Shown one piece after another: positions 35,490 through 47,142 of a DNA stretch of 64,000 bases. The notes beneath the pieces are model-generated. The model was not told the DNA's origin and searched no databases. It saw nothing but the letters and a program-made list of their open reading frames with translations. The position numbers were made by a program, and so were the translations under genes. Source of the stretch: Kalaharituber pfeilii (Eukaryota; Ascomycota; Pezizomycetes; Pezizales; Pezizaceae); the NCBI GenBank assembly GCA_015179045.1, contig WHUZ01000049.1, positions 62,001-126,000 of the forward strand, in the 5' to 3' direction. Every line of letters starts with the position of its first letter. The stretch's first letter is position 1.

Positions 35490-37608
35490 CTATTTTCCGA
35501 TTCGATTAAATCGTGGTTTCTCCTCCTCTATCATCTGATTGCAAACTGTAGCAAGGAAGTCAAGGCTGCCAGCCCTCTCCTCCTGTGAACATACAGTTAA
35601 AAGAAATAGTTAGATTGTATAAGCACTGTATTTATTCCGGGTTAGACTTACAGGACGGCGCTCGAAAACATCCGGCTCAAGTATTTCCATTTTGTGATTT
35701 TCCTTCACAGGTGGTGGAAAAACAAATTTGGACATTCTATCTCCAGATACACCCGAAGCCCCGACACTAGATCTAGCTCTAGGCCTGAGCGGTACAGTTG
35801 TGGTCAGTTGTCGATTGCCAAATACAAATCCGGCGTCTTTCGATTTTTCGGGTGCAAATTCAGGCCCTGTAGCTCCAAAAGAAGGTTCCATGGGCCTTGG
35901 TAATCCCAACGCATCCGAAGAGTCTGATCTCATATGCTGGAATTGGGTTTTAAACATTCCATCAACGTTTGTCGATGACCCAGGGGGTGCAACACTCAAA
36001 GCAGGGCGTTTTTGTCCTCTCTGTTCGGCAACAGTTTCGGCATACGGGGAGCGCGAGGGAGGTAGGTTAAATGAATCAACATTATGTTGGATGTGAGACG
36101 CGGATCTGGACCTAGAGTGTTCAAAACGCACCCCAGCCCTTCTCTCGGCGAACCTAGGAGAAAGCCCCGATATGGGGGGAAGTGTTCGAGGGGTAGATTC
36201 TGTTTGATTGAGTAGCGATTCTACTGAGGGTAAAGCTAGAGAGGCCGATGATGGCATATATGTGGAGGCACGGGGCCGTGTACGAGGACGCGGATCATCA
36301 AGATGTGTACGCTCCATAGGGTCGACAATTCCATGAATAGCACCATCTTCAGCACCGGCGTGCCATGTCATCCTCTTTCGATCATCTTTTATAATATTTC
36401 GTGTGGGCCTAGGGGTTGGTGCGTTGTTATAGTCGATACCTACACTGTATGGAATTGATAACCTTCGATTGGAGCTATCCCACCCAGCAGAAAGAGGCGT
36501 TTGTGCTCCAGAGCTAAAAGAGCTACGATGATGGTAACTTGCAGAAGTTGGTGTAGCTATGGATGACTCAGGATAAAGATATGCACCGCGAGGGGTTTGA
36601 GGGGTAGATGAAGGGGATTGGGGGGGGTTGTATTCCTATATCCTTGAAATGCATTATCTTGTGCAACTGGAGACGGGAGACTTAACGGCTGCGGTCGTGT
36701 GCGGACCGGGCTTTGTGGGGGATAAGCTTGGTTAAGAACCGTTGGAATCTGTGGGTGTTGCAACGGCGGTTGTTGATGTTGCAATACCGGCTGCTGATGC
36801 TGTAGTACTGGTTGTTGATGCTGCAGTATCGGTTGCTGGGGGATAGAGTTATCTGCTGTGGGTGCTTCAAAGGGGTTTGTTGTAGTGCAGGTTGAAGTGG
36901 GGGCTGTGAGGCGGACTGGGGCTGCTTTTCGGCGTCCTGTGGTGTTTGCTGAATGTTTGTCACTTGAGCTGGCTGAACAAGCGGAGTAGGTGGGGTAGAC
37001 GCTTCAGCTGCGTTTCTTGCTTGCCGCTGTCGGAGTCTAGATTTTCTTACATTCACTTCCTTTTTTCGGCTTGCTTTATGAGGTCGTAGTTTTATTGCAT
37101 GCTCCCAGTCTTGCGGAATTTCGGAGGCATCATGTACTGTGAAAGCGTGCTGCCTCAAGTTGTCCAGCCGTGAAAAGTCACGATTGCAGAAACATTTGTA
37201 TGGCTTCTCTCCGGTATGCTTCCTGTAATAGCTAGTTAGTTAATCTTGAACGCAATCTGAAGGTTAGAATGCGTACCTGATATGACGACTCAGGTGTTCG
37301 CTTCGGGTAAAGCACAAATTACAGTCACCGTAACCAGTGCACTGGAATTTTTGTCCTTTCTTTCTCGTCCTGGCGCCTTTTTCTGGAACTCTCCTTATCC
37401 CCTTCTTAATGGGCCCTCCCTTTTGAGTAGCAGTATTTTGAAGATCAAGATCATCCGGAACACCTTCCTCATCGCTTGATGCCGATGTTGCAGGAGAAGC
37501 CGAAGCCGAGTCTGTCCCGGACTGAGTTTCTGGGGATTCCCTGTGCAGCGATGGACCTGCAGTGTCTGCCTTTTCAGTTGGCATGAAAGCTCCGCTTTTC
37601 GAGGCCAT
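35490..37608 (-). CDS. C2H2 zinc-finger transcription factor, two apparent frameshifts
   Basis: Likely nuclear regulator. Exons: 37608-37277, 37222-35652, 35582-35490, with introns of 54 and 69 bp (donors GTACGC and GTAAGT). The ATG at 37608 is chosen because the open frame upstream starts only at GTG. Residues 90-141 form two fingers: [17 protein letters not shown] (C90, C96, H109, H113) and [20 protein letters not shown] (C121, C123, H136, H141). This pattern resembles the yeast Usv1/Rgm1 and fission-yeast Rsv group, linked to stress and carbon responses; target genes are unknown. A basic [15 protein letters not shown] stretch, QQP repeats and Ser/Pro-rich regions follow. The last exon reads [20 protein letters not shown]. 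The reading frame breaks twice inside exon 2: between about 36840 and 36905, and at the eight-G run 36620-36627. Both are repaired by one added base in a G-run, so I treat them as likely sequence errors. Confidence 0.8.
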
Positions 37609-38229
37609 TCTGTAGTGTATCTTCTCCGCTTCCGGAGCAAGATTAGACGTGAGGGATAGTAGTATAGGTCTGAAGTCCACCGTTTTAGAATGTGTTAAGA
37701 TGCTTCTTCGTATTTGATCTATTATTTCTTTTGGTTGCTTGTTGGCAAATGGAATTTGAGCAAATCCGTGTTTTCTATATGAGGCACACTAAGGACTATC
37801 GCAGGGGTAAGCACCTGCCGGGAACGTGATAAAGTTATGACCGTGGACCAAAGTCTCCGTCAGGAACGGAAAACAAGCTGTGCTTTTTTTAGAGGAAAGG
37901 AGTAGCAACCTGTCTTTTTTTTTTTTCCTTCTTTATTCTCTGCTTTATTTTTTTTTGCCCTCGTCAACAAGCCAGTTCGCCGGTAACTCTAAGGTGATAC
38001 TGCAAGAAAACCGTTGAGTTGTGATTGGGAGGTGCCAGGGCTGAGAAAGCGCACTGCAGCAGGTGTTCTCCTGAGACGCTTGCTGAACCTCAGGTCTGGG
38101 AAGTAGCTTGTCTCGCCTGCTCCTTAGCTGTGAGTTGGCGTGATGAGACTGAGTTAGCAGCCCACGACTTACACCGACTACGAAAGCCACGTAAAGGATA
38201 GTGAGCGAAAGAAGCTCGAATTGTTCAGC

Positions 38230-40480
38230 AGAGCTGGATTGCTCCTTGCTCCCTGCGGGGGGGGGGGGTGAGTGGGGGGGGGGGGATCTTGCGGGAGGGG
38301 AGCTCGCGCAAGCGAGCGTGGAGGTGGGCTGGTGGTGGTAGTGGTGGTGGGGTGAGGGGGGCGTAGGCGGGGAGGGGGTGGGTCGGTCGCCGCTTCTCAG
38401 GGAGCGCGGGCACTGACCAGGAACGATCGATAAGAGCGTCCTACGGCCGTGAAGATGGTGGGGGAGGGGATTAAAGAGGACGACGGCCGCTCCTGGGGAT
38501 CAAGTCTCACGGCGTCTGTTCGCACTGTATGACAGTGCAGGGTAGCTAGGCACCACGGCCGGTCTTCAGGCGTTAGTAGCAGAGCATACACATCACATTG
38601 CGCGGCTGGGGGCAGGGGCTTTGGCTTGGGGGGCGATGGGGCCAGGGACAGGGACAGGAATCCGGCGCAGCGGGCGGCCAGGTGACAACCAGCCCGCGAA
38701 AGGAAAAGCACGGCGGGACAGAGCAAGCACAGCAGAGCAGCAGCAGCACAAGCAGCGGAAGCAGCAGCAGAAGCACAGCACAAGCACGCAAGGTCGGACA
38801 AAGCACAGCACGCGGGGACGACAGCAGAGGAGCGGCGGCGGCGGCGGCGGCGGGGCTGGCAGCAGCAAAGCAGGCAACGCAGGCAAAGCAGGGCACGCAA
38901 GCTATCACGGCTCAGAAGCGAAGCTAATAGGTATCGGCAGGGGGTGGGGGGACGAGGGACGGGGGACGGGGGTTGGGGGGTTGGGGCAGTTGGGGCACGG
39001 CGAGTGCGGCTCCGTCAGCAGCAGCAGCAGCGGGCAGAGCGAGGGAGCGGGGAGCAGACGGCGGCGGGGCAAACAAATCGTGAGGGCGGCCAGCAGCCAG
39101 GCCCCCTGTCGGCTGTACTGCATGCTGGAGAGGGGAGGGGGAGGGGGAGGGGGAGAGGGAGGGGGAGGGGAAGGGGGAGGGGCGCGAGCGGACTCGCTGT
39201 TCAAGGCACAGGCTGGGAGCACAGCCGGGCGAGCGCCAGGCCAGCAGGCACCCAGCAGGAGCAAGCGGGGCAGCCTGGCGGAGGGAGGCAGAGGGGGGAG
39301 GGGAGAGCAGAGGAGAGGAGGGGAGGGAGGGGAGGGGAGGGGAGCAGAGAGGTGGGGAGCAGAGGGGTGGGGGCGACAGGGGAGGGCGGAGGGATGGGCG
39401 TGGGCGCAAGCTGAGGGCAGCAGGGACAGGACCTGGGGCAGCGGCGGGGGGGCGGGCGAGGCAGGCAACGGGGCCGGTGGGTCGAGGCGAGCAAGCGAAA
39501 CGACAGGGGCGGCGCGGGGCAGGCTCGGCGGGGCCGCCAGCGCCAGCGCCAGCGCCAGCACCAGGCCAGCACCGGGCCAGCAGCGCCAGCGCCAGCGCCA
39601 GCACCAGCACCAGCACCAGGGCATGAGCAGCAGCGCCGTCCGATGCGGCGCCTCCTCCCTCCACCCTCCAGCGCGCACGCAGCCATACCCAAAGTTGCAA
39701 TCCCACAAAACCCCAGAAATCCAACACGCGCCGCACACCGCTATAGATGTGTACTGTACACACAAATGCGATGCAGGGTTGTACTGCTGTGCAGCAGAGC
39801 GTGAAATGCAGCAATGCAAGCAACGCATGCAACGCAACGCAACGCAACGCAGGGATGCCCGCGGTGCTTGGTGGCAGCCGGGCGGGGCGGGTGTACGTAC
39901 CGTGCCACAGCTCGGATTATCCGCCCTTTTTGCGATGCGCGCACTCTATCGTTGCTCTGATCGGCAGCCCAAACTGCCCGATGGCGCGCCCGACAGCTGG
40001 TTTTGGGGCGTTTCTTACCGTCTGCCCACACCGTGTGTGGTATGTGCGGTATGCGAGTGGTGGTCCAGTATGCGAGGGGCGAGCTGGCTGGCCGGAGCTG
40101 TAGCATAGCAGCAGCAGCGGCAGCAAGGGGCACGCAGCAGGCTTAAGTACCCACCGCCGCCGGGCGGCTTGCCCCTCTCTCCACCTACCTTCTAGCTTCC
40201 CCTGCTCCTCCGCGCCCGCATAAGGACACCGTGCCTCTTGATGGAGCGCATTACGGTTTCCTTCGTCCCATAGCCGACCATCACACTCGGTCTGCTCTCG
40301 CTTGGACGGCCTCCAGCCGACCGGTCCGCCCCGCCGCCAGACTAAGGCTGTGCCGGCGCCCCCGCCCCTCTCGCCTACCGAAAAGCAGTCCCTAACATCC
40401 AACCCCCAGGGCGGCCCCCGTTTTGACTCGCTCAGCGCTCGCTATGCGGCTGCGCATTCGGCCTTGGCGGCCTAGCTGCA
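38230..40480. other. GC-rich, purine-skewed island C
   Basis: A 2.2-kb GC-rich block with strong strand asymmetry: between about 38590 and 39620 the plus strand is G/A-rich. It includes 12-G runs at 38257-38268 and 38274-38285, GAGGGG repeats at about 39128-39180 and 39295-39355, CAG-rich stretches, and GCCAGC hexamer repeats at 39537-39620. Long frames exist on both strands (up to 495 codons on plus, 307-310 on minus), but they are Gly/Arg/Ser/Ala- or Pro/Leu/Cys-rich, overlap each other and show no domain. I regard them as non-coding. Confidence 0.55.
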
Positions 40481-43446
40481 CTGCAGCCTGGTAAGGTGCT
40501 ACTTGTAACCTTTCCCTCCAGACAATTTCCCTCCGGCCTACTCGTCCATCCCAACTTTCAGCTCCTAAGGCGGAAGCCTATCCCAGACCACTAGCTGTGG
40601 ACCCGGCCCGATTGCTCACCCTTCTCATCACCCCCACTACATTTCCCATCCCCTCGATGTATGTTCCTGCAGAGTCTACTTGCATGAATTACGATTGGAC
40701 ATGCAGATGCGGTAGCTCTAACACGTCAGACTGCATATGGCTCGATCCAGCTGCGGCACCGCAGGCGCTAGGACCAACCTGGGCTTTCCGTTACATGATA
40801 CCTCCCCCCTCCCCTCGAGAAGCTTGCTTTACAGTCAAACACCCGCTTCAATTTTCTCTTGGCACCATTGCTCAAGCGGCACCTGATGTATGAAGTCTGC
40901 TTGCATACAGGTACTGCACGACTATGTTGCTACAGGTGAACAGTATCGGACTCTAGCTCAGACAAACCAACAGCACCCTTGCATTGGCCACCTAATGTGA
41001 CGCTTGACACGCAGAACTTGTGTCCCTGATTGCTCAAAGAGCGCTTTGATTGCAAGGATCTGATACACATCTTTGTGAGATTTGATGTGGGCTTGCGTGG
41101 ATTAAGCAAGCCTGGAAAACATAGGAATGTGCGGAGAATTCTATCTTGAGCAGTACACTTATCGATGCCAAACTCCAAATCTCACTGCACTGAGGAAATC
41201 TGGAGTGCGAATCCGAAAACATGGGCTGGGCTTACCCAGTAAGGTGCATCTCATGCCTCTAAGCAGATTCAAGTTCTGAGCAGAGCTTTCATAATCATGC
41301 AGATTAGGTATACTGTGCTCTGCCTCTTCGGGTACCGGTCGTCTGAAAATAGAACGGATAAGTCCCGTTAGTCAACATTGTCTATGATGATTCTCGTATC
41401 TCAGATTGCCCGTACCGTGGTACTCAAGACTTTCATTCGCTACTAGAACTAACGACGCCTCACACACATTGATACTGTGCCGTAACTGACTACTGATGGA
41501 TTAGCGTGGTTGCGAGACTACGAATTAATATTTAGCGGTCGGATGGATTCATGAACTATGCTGCACCTTCTATTTGCAGAATTCTGATGTGAACTCCTCG
41601 GTTAGAAGCTTTCTGGATGAAGGAACATATAGGCGGAATGGTAACTAGGCTGAGCAAATTGCTAATCTAGACTACCTTGCTATGCCTTGACAACTTCAAT
41701 GAAAGCTCCACGTGTTAGAAGAACATAGATAAGAATGAAGAAAGGCCTTCTTATATTTTGGTTCGCATTTACTGAAACAGCGTTTGGTAAAATGCTAACA
41801 CTCAAACCAGAAAAATTTACAATATACCCCAGAAACTCATATTTTACAACCTAAGTCATTGCATGTATACCAACCACGGACAAACTAAACAGGGCTTCTC
41901 AGCCTACTCTTCTGAGGTATTCTTGCTTGCCCGGCCGCGGGACCATCTCCTGTCAGGACGGAAGACTGTCCCTTGTTGCGGTGCCGGAATTGCTATAGTG
42001 CGAGGTTATAAGATGTGAGTTCTTATGGTAGTAATTCTTTGATATCTACAGTCAGTCGGTTGTTCTTTTGCGCAGAGACTTGAGGTAGAGCTGCTAAACC
42101 TAAAAAGAAAAGAAAAGAATGGAAAAGGTAATCTTATCACTGGCTATCATGGCTGCCCTTTCATAGTACAGACTTCTCAGGCCAGGCATTTATTCTTTAG
42201 GGCAAGGGTCATCAACAGCAATGTATGATCGTCAATATCATCAATTGTACGGTACACTGTCTGTCGGAACTCGGCAATGTACACCTTCAATCTTTTAGAG
42301 TTTACAGCAGATCTAAACTATTTATTTATTTACTTTTGAACATACAATTATACTTGTTATAACTTTGCGTTCCTGCGAAAAGCCTATATCAAACACTTGC
42401 ATTGAGCAAGTAACGAGGTTTTAGGGTACTAGCCTTGGTGCGCCAACCATCTACAGGGGTCTAGGTATTAATTCAGGTTTTGACCTGATCTGAGCCCTTA
42501 GTCCGACTTGTCCCTGTGACATCACTACTGGATCTAGTTCTCAAAAGTTTGAAGGGATAGTGACTATCAATATTTTACACATTAGTGGCACTGTTTGTTA
42601 GTCTCGGCGCTCGGCAATGCACAGTTGGAACATTTGAGTTTTATCGGGCCCTTTTCAGCGCCGAGACATAGACATTTCGGCGATCGGGTGCGTGCTCTGT
42701 CAGAACGGAGCCGGTGACGATGATAGGCCCTCTGGTGAAATCAAGGATTGTCAGAACCCGCCAATCGACAGCTCAATGGAGGCCCGCCTCTAGACGAACC
42801 CCGCTTTCTCTTTTTTCTTCCACTTTTTAAAAAAAAGAAAAAAAAAGGAAAAAAAATTCTTTCTGCTAGCATACATATTGAAAAATTTTATTTCTTATTT
42901 TTTATTTTTTATTTTTTTTTTTTTTTTTTGAACACCTTACACCGAGCCCTCGACTTGGTGCTGAATTTTTGGGTTAATTCCCTTTGAAGATTTGCTTTTT
43001 TACACGTTTAAAACTGAAAAATTCGTAGCAATAACCGAACAAGCCAATATCTTTGTATGACGAAACATTTAACACAATTTTTCATGTGTATCTCTAGGAA
43101 CCACAGGTCGCGATAAGGAACGCTGGAAGAGGGGTAAGGGGAGTTTCTGAAAAGCGCAGTATTGAAGTTGCCGATCAGCGAGATTTACTAGGGCCCATTT
43201 GCCCTTACCCTGAAATCACATCACCAGTGGACATTGGAGGCTTTCTTCGTTTTGATCAACCCTAGTGGCACACAGTCTCGAACCTGGCTGCACATTGGTT
43301 TCACTCTGGTGACTTTTTGTGAGGTGCACAAAACAGCATCTCCCTCTAGCAGCTCCAGCTGCATCTCGCACCCTCCCATTCCACCGCCTCTCAATCGCAT
43401 CCCCCTCCAGCAGCCAACAGCATCTCGCATCCCACTTTCTCCACCT

Positions 43447-43523
43447 TTCAACCCCACATTCAATGGCATGTTCAAGAGTACGTTCAACACCAGGTTCAAT
43501 AACACATTCAACCGCACGTTCAA
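43447..43523 (+). repeat. 12-bp periodic TTCAA repeat, seven phased copies
   Basis: TTCAA starts at 43447, 43459, 43471, 43483, 43495, 43507 and 43519, exactly every 12 bases, while the intervening seven bases vary. Translated, one plus frame gives repeated Phe-Asn and one minus frame gives Leu-Asn every four residues. The exact spacing with diverged spacers points to an old minisatellite or a selected periodic signal. No surrounding gene was identified. Confidence 0.8.
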
Positions 43524-45546
43524 CAGCCCCTGCATTGTCGTCATTTCCCGCCCGGATTATGCAAATGTTGACTACTCTTATGTGTCTTTCTTATTTTTCG
43601 AATTTATTCAATTGTTCTCGTGTTAATTGGTAGTTTGCTGGTTTTAAATTCCTCATATTTTATACCACTTGCATCCTAAACCTAAATTACGGAGAAAGGG
43701 TCACCCAAGCTTTGTTACTTATCTGCCTTTCAAGTCCTCCTTCAAGTCCTATTTCCAGTACTCCCTTGTTCTCCTCTAATATGTCTCCTGTGGTTGATCT
43801 CGCGATCCTCAAACTGAACGGTACAATCTGGCGCTCTTGACTAGAAATATCAAAATGGGACATTCTTGAAGAGTGGCATTGGGGATCCCAATTCCCAATG
43901 AAAACGGCGGCCTTGGTTCTTTGAATCAAAGAATAAAATTGTGGTCTGAAATGCAATAAAAGACTTGCGCAACCAGCCACGAGCATGCTGTCCGGAAATG
44001 GAAGGCGTCAACTCGCAGTTACCCTGAATAAAGAAATGAGAAAGAACGAAAGTCAAAGCCCCCAATGGAGTTGTTCAGTGGTGGATGTAAAGCTGAAGGC
44101 TGCAGTGTCTGGCTCGGTAGGTAACCCAGTCACAGGCTTTAAGGATTTCCTGTTCAACGTTCGCTCCGGGCTATTCAAAAAGTGGGCTTCAACTGGCAAG
44201 GCCCATCCTCCGCAGCACTATATTCCAGGGTATAGCACCAATGAGAAGAATAATATGCTTATTGAAGTCAGAATAAACTGGTGATACAGTCAAAAAAAAC
44301 TGGCCTCACCAAGCAGTTGCCAGTTTCTAGGGATGTAAGGGAGGCTTTCTCGCTCCAAATTGTCATGACGAATGAAATGGTTTGATCTTTACACGTCTTC
44401 TGGGGCCGGTCGGTGTGGATTAGGGTATACCTTGACATGTGAGAGCTCAGACTTCATTAAATAGACAGAATTCAGACAGTACATGCATGCCTCGCACAGG
44501 AATTTCTATCAATTGGATCAGGGAGGAGATAGTGGAATAAAGACTGGAGCTGCCCAACAGGCTGTGAGGAGTCAGTTGAGTCTTAAGCTAAAGGGAGAGT
44601 CAGTCATGGCTCACATGGGCAGGTGGCCCTGTGTGGAGAATTAGCATAAACCATATATCACAGGAATGAAAAGAATTTCATTATAGGTGCAGCTATCCAT
44701 GACGAGGTACTAAATATATAGTGATTATCTTTACGAAGTATTAGAGGAAGTGAGGGAATGAGAAGCGGGATAGTAAGTACATTTCTCGTGGTGTTTCCAA
44801 ACATGATGTGGGAGAGTAAGTAGTACAGCAAGCTACTTGTGTGGCACTCGCAACTCCAGATCTTTCCTCGCAGTCATTTCATTTTTAGGCGGAAACGTTA
44901 AAAGTAACCCGTTATATATATATCTATATAATTCGGGGATATTGAGTTGGTCAGAGTCGAGAGCAGAAGGGAAGTATATGTGTGTGTAACGGTAAACCTA
45001 CAAGTTGCCATATAAAAAAAAAAAAAAAGTTAAGTTCTATCTATATACATGTACTTCATGGCAGAAAAGTTTAGTTTTGGTTTTTGGTTTTTGGTTTTTG
45101 AATTCCTGAACTACCTAAACAGCTATGTGGCCTTTTTTGGGCGGGGGAAGGGGATTTTGCGTTTATTTCGATCCTTGAAAAAGTATTTCGAAATTCGACT
45201 CGTGGGTCGTCATATTGGTTGTGGATGCGGAGATCACAACTATATCTAGCGAGGGTGGACGGGGGGGAACTTACTACCATATCTTTTAACAATATCCATC
45301 GTATGTGAGACTTGGAAACTCTACACACGGCGCTATAATCTATACCATGCACAAAAAAAAAAGCTTTTACTTTTCACTATCTATCTACAACAGAAGTATA
45401 TATACATATATGTGTTTTTTTTTTCCTACCATCGTCAAACAACGTATCTTCTAATATTTTTTTTTTTTTAAAAAATAAAAATATAAAATAGAAATTTTGA
45501 TATTTCCTTCCATCTAGCCATCTCTTTCAGCCATCGTTTAACTGTG

Positions 45547-45582
<36 letters not shown>

Positions 45583-45733
45583 GTTTTGTTCACTAGTCTT
45601 TTGTGGATGGATATATATTGTTCTCATAATTCAGGGTTTTGTCTGGTTCACCGAAGGACAATCGAGCTGTATGTACCGTACGTATCATGTAATAACGTTT
45701 TTTTAAAAGTGTATATATATATATATAATATTT

Positions 45734-45765
<32 letters not shown>

Positions 45766-47142
45766 TTTTTTTTGGTGGTTCCCAGCGCGGTCCCTCCACT
45801 ATCATACCGCATCTACCTAACCGGTAGCTGATTCGGAAACCAAAAAAAAATAAAATAAAATAAAATAAAATAAATTTTTAAAATGAAATGTGGCAAAGAA
45901 AAAAAAAAAAGAAGATCAACAATGTGGCGGCTGAAAAAAATTGAAAAACGAAATGACACGAAACCTTTTTTTTTGCCACTATGTACGGACACCGTCAGCT
46001 CGCTTCGCTTATCGAACGATACGATACGAGAGATAACAAAAAAACTCGTATCATACGTTTTATTTTAAATATATATATATATATATATATATAACCAGCT
46101 AGTTGGGATATTTCTTTTTTTTTGGGGGGGGGGGCGTGGGGTTTGGGGAATCTGGGGTGGGGAGAGGCGAGGGTTGGTGTGGGGTGGAGAAGTAAAATAT
46201 GTCAGGGTAAAAAAATTGTATATTTTTTTTGGGGGGGGGGTGGGGGGACGAAACAGAGTTTATAATTGTGAGAGATATTCGTCAAAAACCGTAACCTGCC
46301 AAAAAGAAAAAAGAAAAAAAAAATTTTTATCTAGCAATAATCATATGTTTATCTTTCCCCCCCCTTTACTTTCTTTTTGCGCGCCCGGGGCTAGGAGATA
46401 GGAGGGAATAGTAGCGTTTTTTTTTTTTTTTTATATATATCTTAAAGCTTGTCAATTCAACGTTTTCTGTCGTTTTGTTACATTCATTCATTCATTCATT
46501 CTTTTTTGTTTCATTTGTTCTTCTTTCTCTCCGTAACCTTTTTCATCAACCCCCCCTCCCCCCCCATCATCAACATAACAACACATACCTTTTTTTTTTT
46601 TTGGGTGCATCATACAAATAGATCCAAAACAAACAAGCAAAACAAAACAAGTATGTCTCCAAAAAAACACCAACACACCAACACACCAACATACCACACC
46701 GTCCAGAAAAACAGTAGTCAAGATGGAAAATAGAGGGAGGGAAAAAGGAAAAAAGAAAAAGAGCGATCCACCCAAACCAACCAAAGATCTCTCTTTTTCT
46801 TTTCTTTTTTTTTTTTTCGCTCGAAAGAAATAAGAATAAGGAAAAGAAAAGGGAAGGAGAGAAGGAAAGAAGAGAAGAGAACCAACTCATCTCATTTCCA
46901 TATAAAAAAAAAAAAAAGCTATCCACTTCCACTTCGACTTCGACATCCTTATTGACCGTCGGTCGATCAATTGTGTCTCGTCGTTTTTTTAGAAGAAATA
47001 AAGAAACCGGAAACCAAAAAAGAAAAGAGAAAAACCGCCCATATAGATGGATAGAACAATAAGAACATCTTTGATATCAAAAACCACAAAACAAAACCCT
47101 TGCGCCTACAACTAAATCATCCACACTCACACCACCCCCTCT

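Larger units (their letters stand above)
37609..47142. other. Gene desert with GC island C and microsatellite zone
   Basis: About 9.5 kb without a supported gene. The first 300 bp hold the zinc-finger gene's promoter side. It then contains GC island C (38230-40480), plain intergenic DNA (40500-43200), a 12-bp periodic repeat (43447-43523), and from about 44870 a microsatellite-rich zone with poly(T) runs at 45548-45580 and 45730-45773, (AT)n at 46068-46093, G-runs at 46124-46134 and 46231-46240, and (CATT)n near 46480. A 99-codon ATG frame at 43985-44284 is unsupported. Confidence 0.5.

Noticed and set aside
38621..40108. 495-codon plus-strand ORF and overlapping 307- and 310-codon minus-strand ORFs
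   Set aside because: All lie in a GC-rich, purine-skewed island where stop codons are scarce. They are Gly/Arg/Ser/Ala- or Pro/Leu/Cys-rich, overlap one another and show no domain.
43985..44284. 99-codon ORF starting with ATG
   Set aside because: No family similarity, no neighbouring exons, and other frames of similar length occur nearby by chance.
46449..46932. Overlapping 94-120-codon ORFs on both strands
   Set aside because: Low-complexity translations of T- and A-rich microsatellites with no motif.
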